DNA of 64,000 bases from Hyperoodon ampullatus. Taxonomy: Eukaryota; Chordata; Mammalia; Artiodactyla; Ziphiidae. Below, in pieces: positions 24,201 to 39,200 of this stretch. Within the stretch, counting starts at the first letter, position 1; every line of letters begins with the position of its first letter. A program made the position numbers and the translations under genes. The stretch lies in assembly GCA_949752795.1 (NCBI GenBank), contig OX457057.1:162541980-162605979 (forward strand), read 5' to 3'. Under the pieces are notes generated by a model, which saw nothing but the letters and a program-made list of their open reading frames with translations, was not told the origin of the DNA and did no database searches.

Positions 24201-27200
24201 TCGAGATGAATGGAGGAGGCGAAACAAGATGCAGCAGACATTGAGGAAAGAAAGGAAATAGAAATTAGGATTATGCAAATAAAAATTAAAAGACATGCTC
24301 AAAACAACCGAACTATTGCCATTCCAACTAAAATAGACATGCAAAGCAAACTAAGTCTTTGGGAGGCTGGTAGATCAAGGTGGGGGAGGGTAGGGGAAGA
24401 ACCAAACACCTTCTAACCAAAAAGAACTTTAAGACCAGAGGATTGGCTAGTGTGATGAAACTTCCAAAGAAAAGGGATCATGTGAGGAAAGAAATGCATG
24501 CCAACATACAAGAAGGTGTTGCATTCAGGGGTCCAGAGCACTGCAGGGCACACAGTTGATATTGCCATCCACTAGCCATTTAATCTTGGGAACCCTGACG
24601 TACTGCCAGCTGAGTTTGCATCAGCAAGACAATTTTTTAAAAAAAATTTAAACAGCAAAGTTATGACACATCTATGAGATGTGTCTAGATAGATGTACTG
24701 CTGGTTCCCAGGACCAAACAGAAATTAAAAAGGAGAACGTGTGCTTACACAGCAAAGCCTGTTAAAAAGACCTTGACCCTGAATAAACCAGGTTGATTTC
24801 AGAAGATAACTGTATCTGCATCCCACTGATGCAGTTATTCAGTGAAGAGTACTTTTTACTATTTGCTTTATCCATCTGAATCATTTTTTTCTTTGGGGAA
24901 TTCTCATTCTCATGGGGTCTTATGGGAACCTTCATCCATTAGGCAGTTTTACATGGCTGCCTCTGGGTTTTTGTTGTCTTCTCAACAGACTCTTCTACCC
25001 TGCTCAAATGAGTACAGATGCCATCTGAAGAATGTCTTTACTTGCTTGACTCTCTTGAGCCATGACTCATATCCAAGGAATTTACCCTCAGCATAGCTGC
25101 AACTTAAAATCTAGCTAGCATTTCTAAAAGTTAAGAAGGGGTCCTTGAGAATAAGAAACAGTTTATTATTTTACAAACATTTTACAAATGTTTTGGGCAC
25201 CAGTGGGCACCCTACCATTTACATTTCCTCAGGAAAGTGGTCTTTGTTAATAGGTTTTACTCCCCGCTCCCTCATTTTATTGGTGCAATGTTTTTAAAGA
25301 TAATTGGGGGTGGTGGTGGTGGTGGGATGAATTGGGAGACTGGGATTGACATATATACAATAACATATATAAAACAGATAACTAATAAGAACCTGCTGTA
25401 TTAAAAAATAAAATAAAATAAAATTCAAAACAAAAAATGTCTGACTCAAAAAAAAAATAAAGATAATAGGAAAATGGAGGAAAACAAGTAAACAAATTCT
25501 TATCACAGAAAAATAACTTTGTTTTTTGAAGTTATTCTAACATACCACCACAGATATTTGTAAAGTAGCTGTAGCAAACAAAAACATCAATAAATAATTA
25601 TTGTGATAAACCTCGCCAGAGTCTGTTAGACTGTTTTCCATAACAAATTCTATTCCTCTTTGCAAAATTCGAGAAGGAAGAAAATGATTGGCAAGAAAAT
25701 GATTGGTATATATTTAGTTATTAATATGATATACAAAAAAATTCTTAGCTTATAGTCAGAAAATAAATGATTAAAATGATAATTGTTTTCTCTATTCTTA
25801 ATTCACATCTGCAGATGAAAAGAAAACATCAGGATTTTCAGATCCCACATAACTCTATAGGTACTAATAGTTATGTTAAACCCTCTGACTTGCATGATAA
25901 AAATAAATCTCATGGTAAGTTACTTAAACACGATAGTCTCAGTATTTTTCTAAGTCCACACTTCCGTTAGAAATTACTACATGAGGTTTCATCTCACTCT
26001 ACTATACATGAATAAGGCTTCACACACTAATATTTGATATTAGTTTCTAGGCAAATACACAAACATATTTGTTTATAGAAATATATACTCCATTAATTCA
26101 GGTAACTAATTAAAAATATATGTTAATAATTTTGTGGCTTATTAGAATTTCCTGGTTTGTAGGGCACATATTTTACTCAGAAATCATTACTATTTCCTCC
26201 CAGACTTCTAGGGCAAAAGGTTGCTTTCAACAAGCAGAAAGCATGAATGTGATTCCTCTGTAGATATTCTCCAGAATCCAGGTACATTAGAGTTCTCTAC
26301 CTCCCATCTCCTGTTACCCTTCCCGCCTACTTTACCTTATCAAGTTGGGAAACTACTTCCCACAGTAAGGAATGCAAAACTGAAAGCTCTCGGCCCAAAT
26401 CAATGTAACCATCAAAGCCTGGGGTGTTTGAGATGGTGTCCGGATTAGAGATCTCCAAAAGAAAGCGCTTCATTCCACCCCATTCGTGTTCTAAAAAATC
26501 ATTCATGAATGCCATGTATTCCTCTTTGTTACCAAATCTGAAGGAGAGGGAGAGAAAATGAGAAAGAACATATTCAGGAAAAGAGATGTGATCATTTTGA
26601 ATTGACTTTACACAGAGCTATAAACTTTTTTATTTTGAGGAGGTGACTAATTTGTTTATTATCTATAAGTGATAAACACTAAAACATACTTTCTTAATAT
26701 TACATTAATAGTCAAAAACTTTGAATTGCTTTCTATTCTCTATAGGATAAAGACAAAATCCTTTTCTCCTGGTATTTAAAGCCATTGTAAACATTCATTA
26801 TCAGTATAAACCTTCAATATCACTAGCTTCTTCAAAGTCCCCCAAATACATTATACTCTTTTTCTTCTCCAAGCCTTTGCTCATGCTATTTATTTCTACT
26901 AGAGAACTTCCTCTCTTCTTTGCCTATCTAGGTTCTCGCTATCTTCCAGGCCTAGTTTAAGTCCATAAAACATGTTCCAAAATAAACTAGAAACAATTTT
27001 TACAAGAATTAGCTCAAATATGGGTAAACATGTATATTTCTGTGTTAGCATATATACAGAGCACACAAAGTTAAAATAGTGCACTTCTAAAAAGCCACAT
27101 GCTAGAAAAAAATGTATCTCATTGAGGTTCTAATCTTTTCCTTCAATTCATTGCTATTAGAAACTTGTACTTAAGCTTCAATACTGAGTAAATCTGGGAT

Positions 27201-30200
27201 CGATTTTGCCAGTGTGAATTGCTTCTCAGTGATTTCTTAAAATTGGTTTCTATAAATTATAAAAATTATACAAACTTAAGAAAAAATTGAAAACAATGAA
27301 AAGTGGAAGGAAAAAAGGGTAGGTGTACCCATTCCACCACCCAAACATATCTGCTATTACAGTTCAGTGCATTTCTTCCCCAACTGCTTTCTCCTAACTT
27401 CTTTTGAAAAAGTTGAAAGCTACAGAAAAGTTGAAAGGATATACAATGTATACCCATATGCCATTCACCTATATTAACCAACCGTTCCCATTTTGCCAAG
27501 TTTGTTTTCACTCTCTCTCTTTTTTTGATTGAACCATTTTAAACTAAGTTGCAGACATAGCCTCTAAGTACATTAGCACCTATTTCTCCAGAATAAGGAA
27601 TAACGCTTACATAAACCAATGCCATTGTCACACTAAAACTTTTAAAAGACATTACTTATAAATTATCTCATATATAGTTCATATTTAAATTTCACCAATT
27701 GTCCCCAAAATGATTTTTATAAATGTTTTTTCCAGTTCAGATCCAATTAAGATTCAAGCACTGCATTGTCTCTTTTAATCTAGAACAGTCCTCCCTCCAT
27801 CTTTTCCATTTTTCATGATATTGACTTTTTGAAGGGGCCAGGTCACTTGTCTTAGATAATGTAACCATAGAATTTTGACTGATTGCCCTTCCCAACGTTC
27901 CTATACTTAGGTTTTTGTGTTTTCATATTGTTGGGATAAAAGTATATGCACCATTTGGTATCCTACCTCTTTTTGGCTGGAGGTTTTTTTTTTTTTTTTT
28001 TTTGCGATACGCGGGCCTCTCAGTGTTGTGGCCTCTCCCGTTGCGGAGCACAGGCTCCGGACGCGCAGGCTCAGTGGCCATGGCTCACGGGCCCAGCCGC
28101 TCCGCGGCATGTGGGATCCTCCCGGACCGGGGCACGAACCCACGTCCCCCGCATCGGCAGGCGGACTCTCAACCACTGTGCCACCAGGGAAGCCCTTGGC
28201 TGGAGTTTTTAATAAAACTTTTCATTTAATATAATTATATCTTTATCATTTTGCATATTATTGGTTCTTTGTAAACACAACTTGCAGTGGCTGCAAATAT
28301 TCCACTGAATGCACAGACTACTTAACCATTCCTCTATAGTGAATATTCAAATTGATCACAATTTTTTTGCTATTTTTAATAATACCACAATGAAAATTAT
28401 GTAACAAGAGTTATGAGGCACCCCACGCTCATCCAAAGGTTAGGTCTCATGTACTTTTTAAACAATGTTGTTAAAAAGTGGTTACGGTAGTGACACCTAC
28501 TTGGCAAAGTTGGCCAGGTTCTGGATGACCTTGGCAATTAGAGTTAGAGTCCGAGATGTGCGATCATCAGGATATTCCTGCATGAGGTTGAAGAGACTGG
28601 GAGACATGATGGCTGGGCACAGGAAACGGAGAAACAACGAGGCACTGATGAGCCGCTCGCTGATGTCATGCTTGCTGCGGTTCAGGCACTGCTGCTTCCA
28701 GGATGCAAACACTTCTTTCAACTCACGAGGGAAAACACTGGGGAAGGAAGAAGGACCAAATATAAAAGTACCATAACCCAAGAAAGCACAGGTGATCCCA
28801 CTCTGGCCCAACAGAGCCAGGCTATGAGGAGGGCCTAATAGAGAGAGCTTCTGTCTGATTCATGCCTGAGAAGTGGTGGAAAATTCATAGACGTCCAGAT
28901 GGAGACCAGAAACCCAACGCTACAAAACTCAGGAATTAGTGTAAACTTAGTTTTGCAAAGTGGGAAAATGGCATGAGGCTCCCGACTAAATCATTTGGTT
29001 TACTACAGCTCATCATAATCTCTCTAAAGACTGTTCATCAAAAAGCTTCCAAAATCTCACCAATTGCTGGGGTTAGAATAATGATCAAAAATCATTAACA
29101 CATTTGTTTGACACTAGTAAATATGTTTAAAAGTCCTTAAAATACTTTTGGTATTAGAGGATGTGGTGCTAATATTCTGGGGAAATATTATATTTATGTG
29201 GATAGTTCAGAGCAACTTCTGCTTACAAGAGAGGTTTAGATTTTAGACAAAACTGTATTAGGGAAACTTTCAATTTTTCCCATAAGTCCTTCCTTTGGTT
29301 GGGAAATAACAGTTAACACTGTGATAACTCATATTGAAAAACTGAAGTTCCAATAGCAGGGAATGAAGCACCGACAGCAGCTCACCAGTAAGAGTTGATG
29401 ATCTTGCAGAAAGCCAGCTCACAGCACATTTTCAGGTTGCTCTGATGGTCTATCAGTTCGCTAGATGAGCATTTGCTGGGATCCACTTCACAGTTTTCAT
29501 CTGACTCATACAAAGCTTTGATGAACTCCCCTATTTCAAGAGAGAAGATGACGGACAGTATAACTATAAATAGTGTCTTCCTGAAGAGAATAAAAGAATG
29601 TAGGATTTCTGTACTAAAATGTGTAATGGGGAATTCGTTCTGATGCTTGACATGGAGGGCACAAAACACCGTTCACGAAGGGTTACTGCTCTGGAACCCA
29701 AGAGATACCACCTCCTATACGTCATGTTTATTTTCCTTACTCTGGAAGTGGAAAAACAGCACTCATTAACATCATCATCACGGTATTTACAAAAAGAATA
29801 ATGAAACTACTTTAAAAAATGCTACAACTTTAAATCTTTTATCTGAAACCACAAATATATTTAATTAGCAGGAACTCATTACTTATTCTTATTATAAAGC
29901 CTCTTTACCTTATGAATAATGTTGTTACTATTTTAGAAGAATAAATAACCCAAGTCTGAATGATTAGCCTACCTATGCTTTTAACTGCTAATACTGGTGC
30001 AAACACATATTCAAGTAAGGGTCTCTAGGCATACCTCTCTTAATGGGGATAGTCATTCAACATAGCACAAAGCAGAGCATCTCTTTATATAATTTGGATG
30101 TTTTTCCAAATAAATTTAGCTTAGACGCCCTGTTCATATATCTTAGCCTCTATAGAGATATGCCCAGTATTTCCTGTAAGAGCAAATCCTTACCTTACCC

Positions 30201-33200
30201 GTTTATCCTCCATCATGCACTATACCATGTATTTGTTCTGTTCTATGTTTCACACTGTTTTGTGCTTATTTGTTCACACGCTTGTCTCATCTTCAGGATG
30301 AATACCATTGAAGGTCAGGGACTGGGTTCTATTCATGTTCAAATCCCAAACCTATTAAACAGCTTCCAAAGCACTGCAGGGGCTCAATAAGTATTTGTTA
30401 GAGATGGTAGTATGTTTTTATTTTTTGTTTTTTCTAGGTCTTTATGACAGAGGAGTAGAACTTTCACAGCTCCTTTTAAATCTGCTTATATTAACTGAAG
30501 TTCAGGCTAGTTATTAATAGATTTCATGAAAGTGAACAGTAATTCCTATAAAAAATTAAGTGGCAGCAGCAATATCAAAGAGCATTTTCTATCAAAATGG
30601 TTAGTACTAAGATTAATGAAAGATTTAAAAAATAGCTGTGATAGAGGATGGGAACTGATTATTTGGAAGAACAATGCTTGGAGAAGAGGAATCTAAGTGA
30701 TGCACAGAAAAGAAAGTGGTGCAGAGAAAAAGTAAAGGCTTTGGAGCCAGAAAGATCTAGGGTCAAATCCTGGACCCATCACTTAGCCAACTGTGGGGCC
30801 ATGAGAAGTCACTTAACTAGTCTGAGTTTTGGGTGCTTTATTTGGAAAATAGCATTAATCACTCCAACACTCTAGAGCTATGGTGAGGATCTGAAAATAG
30901 TGCATGATGAGAAAAGTGTCTGATATGGTGCCTGGTACTTAGTAGGGGCTCCATATAATAAGTACTGTTATGTACAAACTTTGTAAATTTAAAATAACTT
31001 TTCATAGAGTGAAATAATCAAAATTGGTAAAAGGCTTTAAAAAATGTTTACCAACTCTCACAGGATTTCTATTGAACATGTTCTCAACATCACCTATGCT
31101 ATGTGCTCCCACAGAATTCACCTCATTTAAAGAGTACCTGAATTTAAAAATAAGCCATCAATGTCAAATACTTCATGTAAAAATCAATCCACCTCTAAAT
31201 TTATATCATTAATATTCAGCTTATACCTAGGTGAGTTATACCTATTCCAGGAGATAATAACTAATATTAATAAATAACTTGTGAATTTTGAGAGTATTTT
31301 TCTTTTATTCTTCAAGAAAAGAACCAAATAAACAACTCAAGGGTCCAGAAGTAAATTAATTGTCTAAAGTTTTTTCTTTTTACCTGATTATGATATATTT
31401 AAAATCCTCCAAACTTGAGAAAATTCTTTTCACTTTTGAAACTGTAACCTGGGACTTTCCTGGTGGCGCAGTGGCTAAGAATCCACCTGCCAATGCAGGA
31501 GACACAGGTTTGAGCCCTGGTCTGGGAAGATCCCACATGCCGCGGAGCAACTAAGCCCGTGTGCCACAGTACTGAGCCTACGCTCTAGAGCCTGCAAGCC
31601 ACACTACTGAGCCCACGTGCCACAACTACTGAGCCCGTGCGCCTAGAGCCCGTGCTTCGCAACAAGAGAAGCCACCACAATGAAAAGCCCGCGCGCCGCA
31701 ACGAAGAGTAGCCCCCACCCCCTGCTCACTGCAAGCACAGCAATGAAGACCCAATGCAGCCAAAAATAAATAAATTAAAAAAAAAAAGAAACTGTAACCT
31801 ATGTCTGATAGTGTGGAAAGTACCACATTGAAAGGTGAACTTTTATAGATCTGCACCTAGAAGCTGTTTAGCCGATCACAAATTACTGAGACAGATTTAA
31901 TGATCCCACCATGTCTGCTCTCCTGCCTTTAAAAAAAAAGATCAAGGACAAAGAGGATGGGTGTTCAATATGTTGTTTAAATTTGAGTTTGTGCCTAGAA
32001 TGTTCCATGGTGTGTTTCATTAACTCATTATTATCTAGCATCCAAATTTCATGTATAGAAATAAGCCACTAGGTACAGACATATTATTGCTAAAAGGAAA
32101 TTTGCCTCTGCCACCAATGATGGAAATTAGGCCTTTTTAGAGACCTTTCTATTTGTCACAGAAGATGGTGTTTCCTGTTGATCAGATGCATCAACATGCA
32201 AACTGATTTCAATTAGAAAGGTAAAAGGGGTTAACAGATGAAAGACTTAATTTAAGTCTAACTGAGGCAGAGTCTGTAAACAGTAACGCTTTTAATCAAG
32301 ATAAATGAAGACTGGCTAAAAGGCAGGTAGATATTGTTTAATATGACTGGCAACTTTTAACTCAATTTTCTCTGAGAATTCTTCAGGTAGCCTGCAAATA
32401 ACATCTATTTTTTTTTTGCCCAAAGTGTACGAAATACAACAAAACTTTAATTATTCAGAGTGCTCAGCTGTATTTATTAATTTGATTTTTTGGTTTACTG
32501 AGATTTACTGTGAAGCCTTTTAATTTAAAACTTCTCATAGGGACTTCCCTGGTGGCGAAGTGGTTAAAAATCCGCCTGCCAATGCAGGGGACACGGGTTT
32601 GAGCCCTGGCCCGGGAAGATCCCACATGCCGCGGAGCAACTAAGCCCGTGCGCCACAACTACTGAGCCTGTGCTCTAGAGTCTCCAAGCCACAACTACTG
32701 AGCCCACGTGCCACAACTACTGAAGCCCACGTGCCTAGAGCCCGTGCTCCACAACAAGAGAAGCCACCGCAATGAGAAGCCCGCACACCACAACGAAGAC
32801 CCAGTGCAGCCAAAAATAAATAAATAAAATAAATTTATATATATTAAAAAAAGGCTAACTAGAAATATGGGGAGTTAGATGGGGAGAAGACAGTAGAATT
32901 TCTTCCCTGAAGAAGCTTACCAATTAATTTTGTTTGTGCTCTTGGAAGCAGTATCCATTTTCACCACCCTGGTCCTGGCTTTTGGGTTACAAATATAATA
33001 GAGATCTTTGTGGGGTTACTTGAATTTCTTCCCCTGCTCACTGAATCAATTTTCAGGTCTCATTGAGCCAATCAGCTATTTAACTATTAACTGTTCTAGA
33101 ACAGTTAATAATTAACTGTAATGATTAACAAAGGACTTGTCTCTTCTTTTCACTTCAGGAATTATTTCATTTGGGAAGCCTATTTAGCACACTGATGGTA

Positions 33201-36200
33201 GAATATGAATATCTGATTTTTAAGAAGTAGATGGTCAACAAATATCTACACCTTTATCTCCCCAGAATAGAGAATACTGTTTGAGATGCATCATCATTGC
33301 TTTTCATAAGGCAGTGCAAATCATTAAAGCAAACCATGATATGTAATTTATGATATGACTGTATAAGCTTTTTATGTGAAACTCTGATTCTGTACCTTTC
33401 CTAATGTCAATGAAAGTCCATTTTCACTAGTCTTCTTTTAAATTCCTATTAGATCTTAAACTAAAGCACATGACTTAGAGAAAAGAAATAAATATGAAGA
33501 TAGGAAGCATGAGAAGAAAAAATGTACTTCTCCAAAGTAGGAATTAACTGCTACTACAGTGAGTCCAGCATAGGTAAACACAACGGTCCTGTTTCTTGAG
33601 CAGTCATTCACTTTTTAGCCTGTGCAACCTGGCTCCTGTGCTCCTGAGAGCAGTCCCAGTCATCAAAATGCAATAGCCATGTTTTCTTTTTAATCTTTAC
33701 TTTCCTCAATCTCTGACTCTATTGATACTTTTTTCCTCTTGGTGTCTAAGACACAGTATTTTCCTGGTTTTCTTTCTTTTTTTTGCACGTGTGCATGCAT
33801 GATTCCTCTCTCTGACCACTTCTCTGATTCCTCTGCTTCCTTCTACACCATAAACCAGGTGCACTGTTAGATCTGTCTTTGGCCCTATTCTCTTCCTGCT
33901 CCTGTAATCTTGTAGTTTCATTGATTCCTTCCACATGGGTAACTTAGTCCTAAATTTTCATCAGCCAGCTAGACAGATGTTTTGGGATTTCCTATCTAGA
34001 ACCCCTGGGATTTCCTACTTGAACTTCAAGTTGAATACATGTGAAGTGAAAATATCATTTCTCATTCTTTCAAGCCTACTACTTTTATGTTCTCTTTCTG
34101 TTAAGAATCTCATCATCCTTCTTGTCACTCACGAAGGCCCCAAATTCACTGTAATATTTGATCTCCTCCTCCACCACGCCCTGCCCCATTCCCACAAGCT
34201 GAAAAGTTGCCAAGTCCTATTAGCTCAACTTCTTAATTTCTTAGATCCAACTTTTCTCTTACTCTTGGCGATTACCTCATTCAGAGTCTTGTTATTTCTT
34301 GCCTTCCTTATTATAATGGCTTCTTAACTGGTCTCTGCGTTCAGCTGCTTTCTTCACCAACCCATTTAAATCACTCTGTTAAACTGATTCTATTAAAAAC
34401 ACCCTGCTCAAAACTTCCAGTCATTCACCAATGATTACTGTAAAATCTACACTCCTCAGCCAGGCAGTCAAGGCCCTCAACTCATTGGTTCTAATTATTT
34501 GTCTAATCATTTTTGTTGTTGTTGACTTGTCTTTTTCACTTTATTTTCCAGCTAATTGGCTATATTCCAAACATGCCTGGTTCTCTGGTATCTCGATACC
34601 TTTTTGTTCATGAGGTTCTTTCCATGTTAATCCCTGCCATTTCCCTTGTCCAATCTCTGCTTTTATAAACCTTGCTAAACTTCGAGCTACACACACATCA
34701 TAAATGTCACAAGGGAAATTTTATAATTCCATCAGGTATAATCAATTTCTTTAATTATTTGAAAAGGCACAGGATTCTCTTTCTCTTTTTGGTTATAGGG
34801 ATATCCTTATCTTTCTTATCTATCTATATTGTAAGCTCCCTAAGGGCAAACATTTATCCATTCATTCATACCTTATTGTCTATTCTTGATAGCCTCATGT
34901 GACTGCTGAGCACTTGAAATTTGGCTAGTGCAAACTGAACGTGTAATAAATATAAAATGCACACAATTTCAAGAGTTAGAATGAAAAAAGTAAAATACTT
35001 CATTAATAATTCTTATATTGATAACATATTAAATAATATTTGGATATATTGGGTTAAATAAAATGTTATCAAAATTAAATTTACCTGTTTCTCTTAACCG
35101 TTTTTACACTGTGACTACTAGAAAATTTAAATTACTCACATGTGACTCACATTATGTTTCTTTAGGATGGTGCTGCTCTACATTCTATGTGAAGTACTGG
35201 GGATATGGGGATAAAAAAATGACACTGTTCTTCAAGGAACTCATGTCTGCTTTATCAGAATGTATATCAAAGTGCCAAGCACAGTGCCTTACTCTAGTGC
35301 TTAACACCTGAATTTCACGACCAAATACGGAGCTGCAAGTGGGTGGCCTAGTCATTAAGAACTACTGATTGGACAAAGATGAGTTGTGAAAAATTCTGTA
35401 GGTCTGGAAGGCAGAAATTGGGAGTTGTGGGAATTGGCAGGAGTTTCTCCATTTTTGATGCATAGTAACAAATGCCAGCACTTTCAAGACTTAGGTAATG
35501 TATTTATATCATGATATAAATACCCAACACTTTGGGGGAAACAGGTCAACTAGAAATGACATCTCATTACTAACATTACTGTGTATCTCAGAACCTCAGG
35601 GACTTGAGGGCATGGGGGTAGCTGCCTATGCTGATGAGCTTTCTCTTTCGGTACATAGTGTAAGAAATCAATCTGCTGTTCCTCCCCTGCTGAGTATTGC
35701 AGAGACTTCTTACAGCTGAAACTCCAACTTTAACACTTTAATCAACTAGAACCAGATAACATGCAGAATTTGAGTTCCATTTGGTTGTTTCATGAGGGTC
35801 TAAAAATCAAAAGGGAAAGAAAAGAAAACAGATGTTTTTCTTCTCCATACCCAATGCATCATGAAGATACTGTTGTCCCACCAACTTGAGGTATTCCTCA
35901 ATGGATTTGGTGGCAATGGTGTTCTCTCTGAAGATCAAGACATCATGCTCTCCACAACGATCCACCTCAGACATCACCAAGTCGGTCAGAAAATCCTGGG
36001 AGAATAATGTTCAGTCAGGCAGAAAGCAGCTGAATAAATAATGTACATTAGGGGAGACTGATGAAATATCAAACATCCTGGGAACTCTGCTTTAAAACTA
36101 AAGCTACCAGATTCATTTGAAAAAAAAAAAGTCGGTCAGGATAAAATTTTAGGTGTCACCAATCCTAAGTTAAAAATTCCTTCAAAGGTTTTTCATCACA

Positions 36201-39200
36201 CTTTTGATATAGACTGTAGTTCTGAATGTGGCCTGCAAGTCTCTATATTTTCTGCTTTCTATCTTCCCAGCCTCATCTCATACCATTCTCTCTGTATTGT
36301 GCTCCAGTCTCAAGGGCCTTTTTTTTTTTTGGTAGGTCCTTGAATACATCAAGCCCTTTCTAATACACAATGTTGTCTATTCACCACAGAGCTTTCTGCA
36401 AATGCTGTTCTCAGTTCTGCTTCACTCCCACCCTTGCTCTGCCCTCACTGCTATGGAGTTAATTCCTCAGATCCTTTGGATTTTAGTTTGCACATCTTTC
36501 CTCAGTGAAGGCTTCTCTTACCAACACTGCCCCTGAACTCCATTAGTCAGGTCCCTTAATCCACATTCTCACAGCACCATATAACTTTTTTAAAATCTGC
36601 ACTTTTCACAGTAATCACACATTTCTGTAATTATTTGATTAACATCTGTTTTCTCCAGAAGACTGAGTCCCATGAGACCAAAGACAGTGTCTATTTTTAT
36701 TCACCTCTATATTTCCAGCATTTAACAGCTTCTGACACGTATTAGGCATTCAATATATAATGGTTACAAATTGGTCTATAGTATCAACATGAAATTTCTT
36801 GAACTAAACATCTGAACTCATTTTCTAGGCTGATTATATTTGTTTGTATGTACCTATGTATCCCCATCCATCCATCCATCCATCCATCCATCCATCTATA
36901 GCGAAGGAAGGCATAAGGAGAAATAAAGCCCTTAAGAAATAACTGCTTCATTTCTCAACAGTCTAAGGAACTTGATTTAAAGTTCATCGTTTACTGTTGT
37001 TCAATTTGAAATGTGATAACATTCTGTATTTTGAATGTTATATATTCACTGGATATTTCAAAGTCTCTAAAATCAAAAACAGAAGGAATATGTTGATTTA
37101 CTTTTATTCTAAAATTAAGCATTTTAAACATGAATGGGATTTATTCCAGGGTAGATCAACACTGTAAGAGTCATAGACTTAGGAGTCACTACTAAAACTC
37201 TTGTGCTAAGGGTCAGGAAGAAACTTGGGGGTGATGGTAACATTCTGTATCTTGATTGCTGTGGTTTCCATGGGTGCATAATCTGTCAAAACTCACTGAA
37301 TTTTTCACTTTAAATGGGTATAGTTTATGATATGTAAATTGTACCTCAATAAAGCTGTTAAAAAATCTTACATATATCCTTGAACCTTGAGCAAATGAAG
37401 AACAGAAAGAACATATCCATACAATTTCAAAGATGAGACTCAAAATTTCAATGACACCTTTTTTAACACCAGAAAGCTCAAAATTATTATTAGTAAATTC
37501 AACCACCAAAATGATAATCAGTAGGAAGGCAGTTAAATAAGGGACTAAATATTGAATATTTGATATATTCTGATTTGTATCAAGAAATTTTAAAATGCTT
37601 TATTTTATTGTTCAGTTCTACATAAATTATTCTAGCTGTGAACTCCTCTATATCTAAAATACAATTTTACTATGACCAATTTGCATATAATATAATGGAG
37701 ACTTAGCCTAGTTAAGTGAATATGCCTCACAGAGGTGATAATTACCACAGTTCAGGCTGATCAAAGACTCTATCAATTGTTACATCTGAAACTAACACAT
37801 TGTAAATCAACTATACTCCAATAAAAATTAAAAAAAAAAGATTCTATCATTTGTTTAGTGTTCTTTATACAATTAGTATATTTCTCTCTTTTATCTTCCT
37901 GAACTTTTACTTCTATCCAGCATGAATTGAGATAAGGTTATCATGAGACAGCTAACAATTAAATAACATCCCTTGGTATTTTAATTCCAAATTTAGTTGT
38001 TAATCTCATGAAGGCTCTTGTTAATGACCAGCATGCTTCTGGAATACCTCCTTCTGTGACTAGCTGGGTACAGTCATGAGTCAATCTTAATTTAAAATAT
38101 AGTGAGGAATAAAACCATCATACAACACACTCCAGAACTAAAGATAAATAACCTTGCACATATTGTGGGATTATCCACCAATCCTATTTTGTCAGACAAT
38201 AAAGAGCTAGCTGCGGTATCTCTATATTTCATGCAAATAAACTTTAAATAAATACTTGTTAGTCTCCATTTTACTTCTTTACTTTTAAAATCTCCACTAA
38301 TAAGTGGACCTAAGAACTATTAATAGGTTTCCTTCCTAATTCTTTTTTTTTTTTTTTTTGACCAATAGCAAAGCATATATCTCTAATTTGAATCTCCACA
38401 GTAAACATGTGTTTCTTCATAAAAGGTAAGGAAGAGATTTTGGGTAATGCAACCCTCCTTTTCCACTTACCTTGGCTCTGCCAGTACTTTGAAGAATGTG
38501 CACTAGGGCACAGGCCAACTCTTCCTTATTTCTCACACTAATTACTGGTTCAAGAACAGAACACAACATGGTGTAGTTGCTGGTGACAAATTCTGCAAAC
38601 TCTTTGTATTGCTCCATAGGCAGAATGGTGATAGTTTGGAAACGTGATTTAATCCGAATAGAAGGTCCTCCTGTTTTTCCTTTGTTGGGTGTAGGTGTAC
38701 TCACTGGGTACCACTTTTCTACAAATTGGCGACCAGTCACACTGGCAGTGGGGATATTGACTAGCCCTACATAATTATTCTTGTCTTTTTTTTTCTTTTT
38801 TTCCACATCTTTATAAATATGAACTGTGATGCTATGAAGAGGTGGAAGGCTGTAGAACTCAAAATGTTCACCCCAGAAAATATTGTCTGCTTTGGTCTTG
38901 CTGGTTGTACGAGCAAAGAGGGTATCATCAAGGCACAGTTCACAGAAATATTTCTTTTTAGGGGCAAGGTCCTTGGCTTCAATAATCCATAAACGGAGAA
39001 CGTTTTCCGCTCGTCTGCAATTGTCCTATAAAGAAGTAACAAAGTTGTGTTTGAGAGTTGAAATCCCAGAAAGACAACATTTTCCTCTTAAAGTAGGTGA
39101 TGCTATGTACTTCATTAAGAGCAGTCAAAAAATAATGAAGGGGATTGCTATCTCATTGTTCAAGATAATAGCAAGCTCTTAGAGAGCCACATACATTCTA

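Larger units (their letters stand above)
26538..28500 (-). other. RASAL2: RASAL2 intron (window exons 7-8)
   Basis: 2.0 kb intron with an L2-like piece (about 26720-26960), an old L1 fragment (about 27500-27960) and a CHR SINE (27984-28195). Confidence 0.85.
29531..35850 (-). other. RASAL2: RASAL2 intron (window exons 5-6)
   Basis: 6.3 kb repeat-rich intron: an L2 tail, a MIR, two long CHR SINEs, a 26-bp palindrome, a 1.2-kb L2 and a DNA transposon. The stretches 31800-32500 and 35190-35840 show nothing recognisable. Confidence 0.85.
35996..38470 (-). other. RASAL2: RASAL2 intron (window exons 4-5)
   Basis: 2.5 kb intron with an L2 copy, a (CATC)n microsatellite and two short L1 3' ends. 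The stretch 37850-38340 shows nothing recognisable. Confidence 0.85.

Noticed and set aside
24665..24685. Hairpin with 9-bp arms GACACATCT/AGATGTGTC
   Set aside because: Short enough to occur by chance in 64 kb, and no supporting context.
33935..34327. 130-residue plus-strand ORF
   Set aside because: It lies in a diverged L2 copy and does not preserve a reverse-transcriptase frame.
36864..36896. Short tandem units considered as a CRISPR-like array
   Set aside because: It is a 4-bp microsatellite without spacers, in a mammalian intron. Nothing in the window resembles a CRISPR array.
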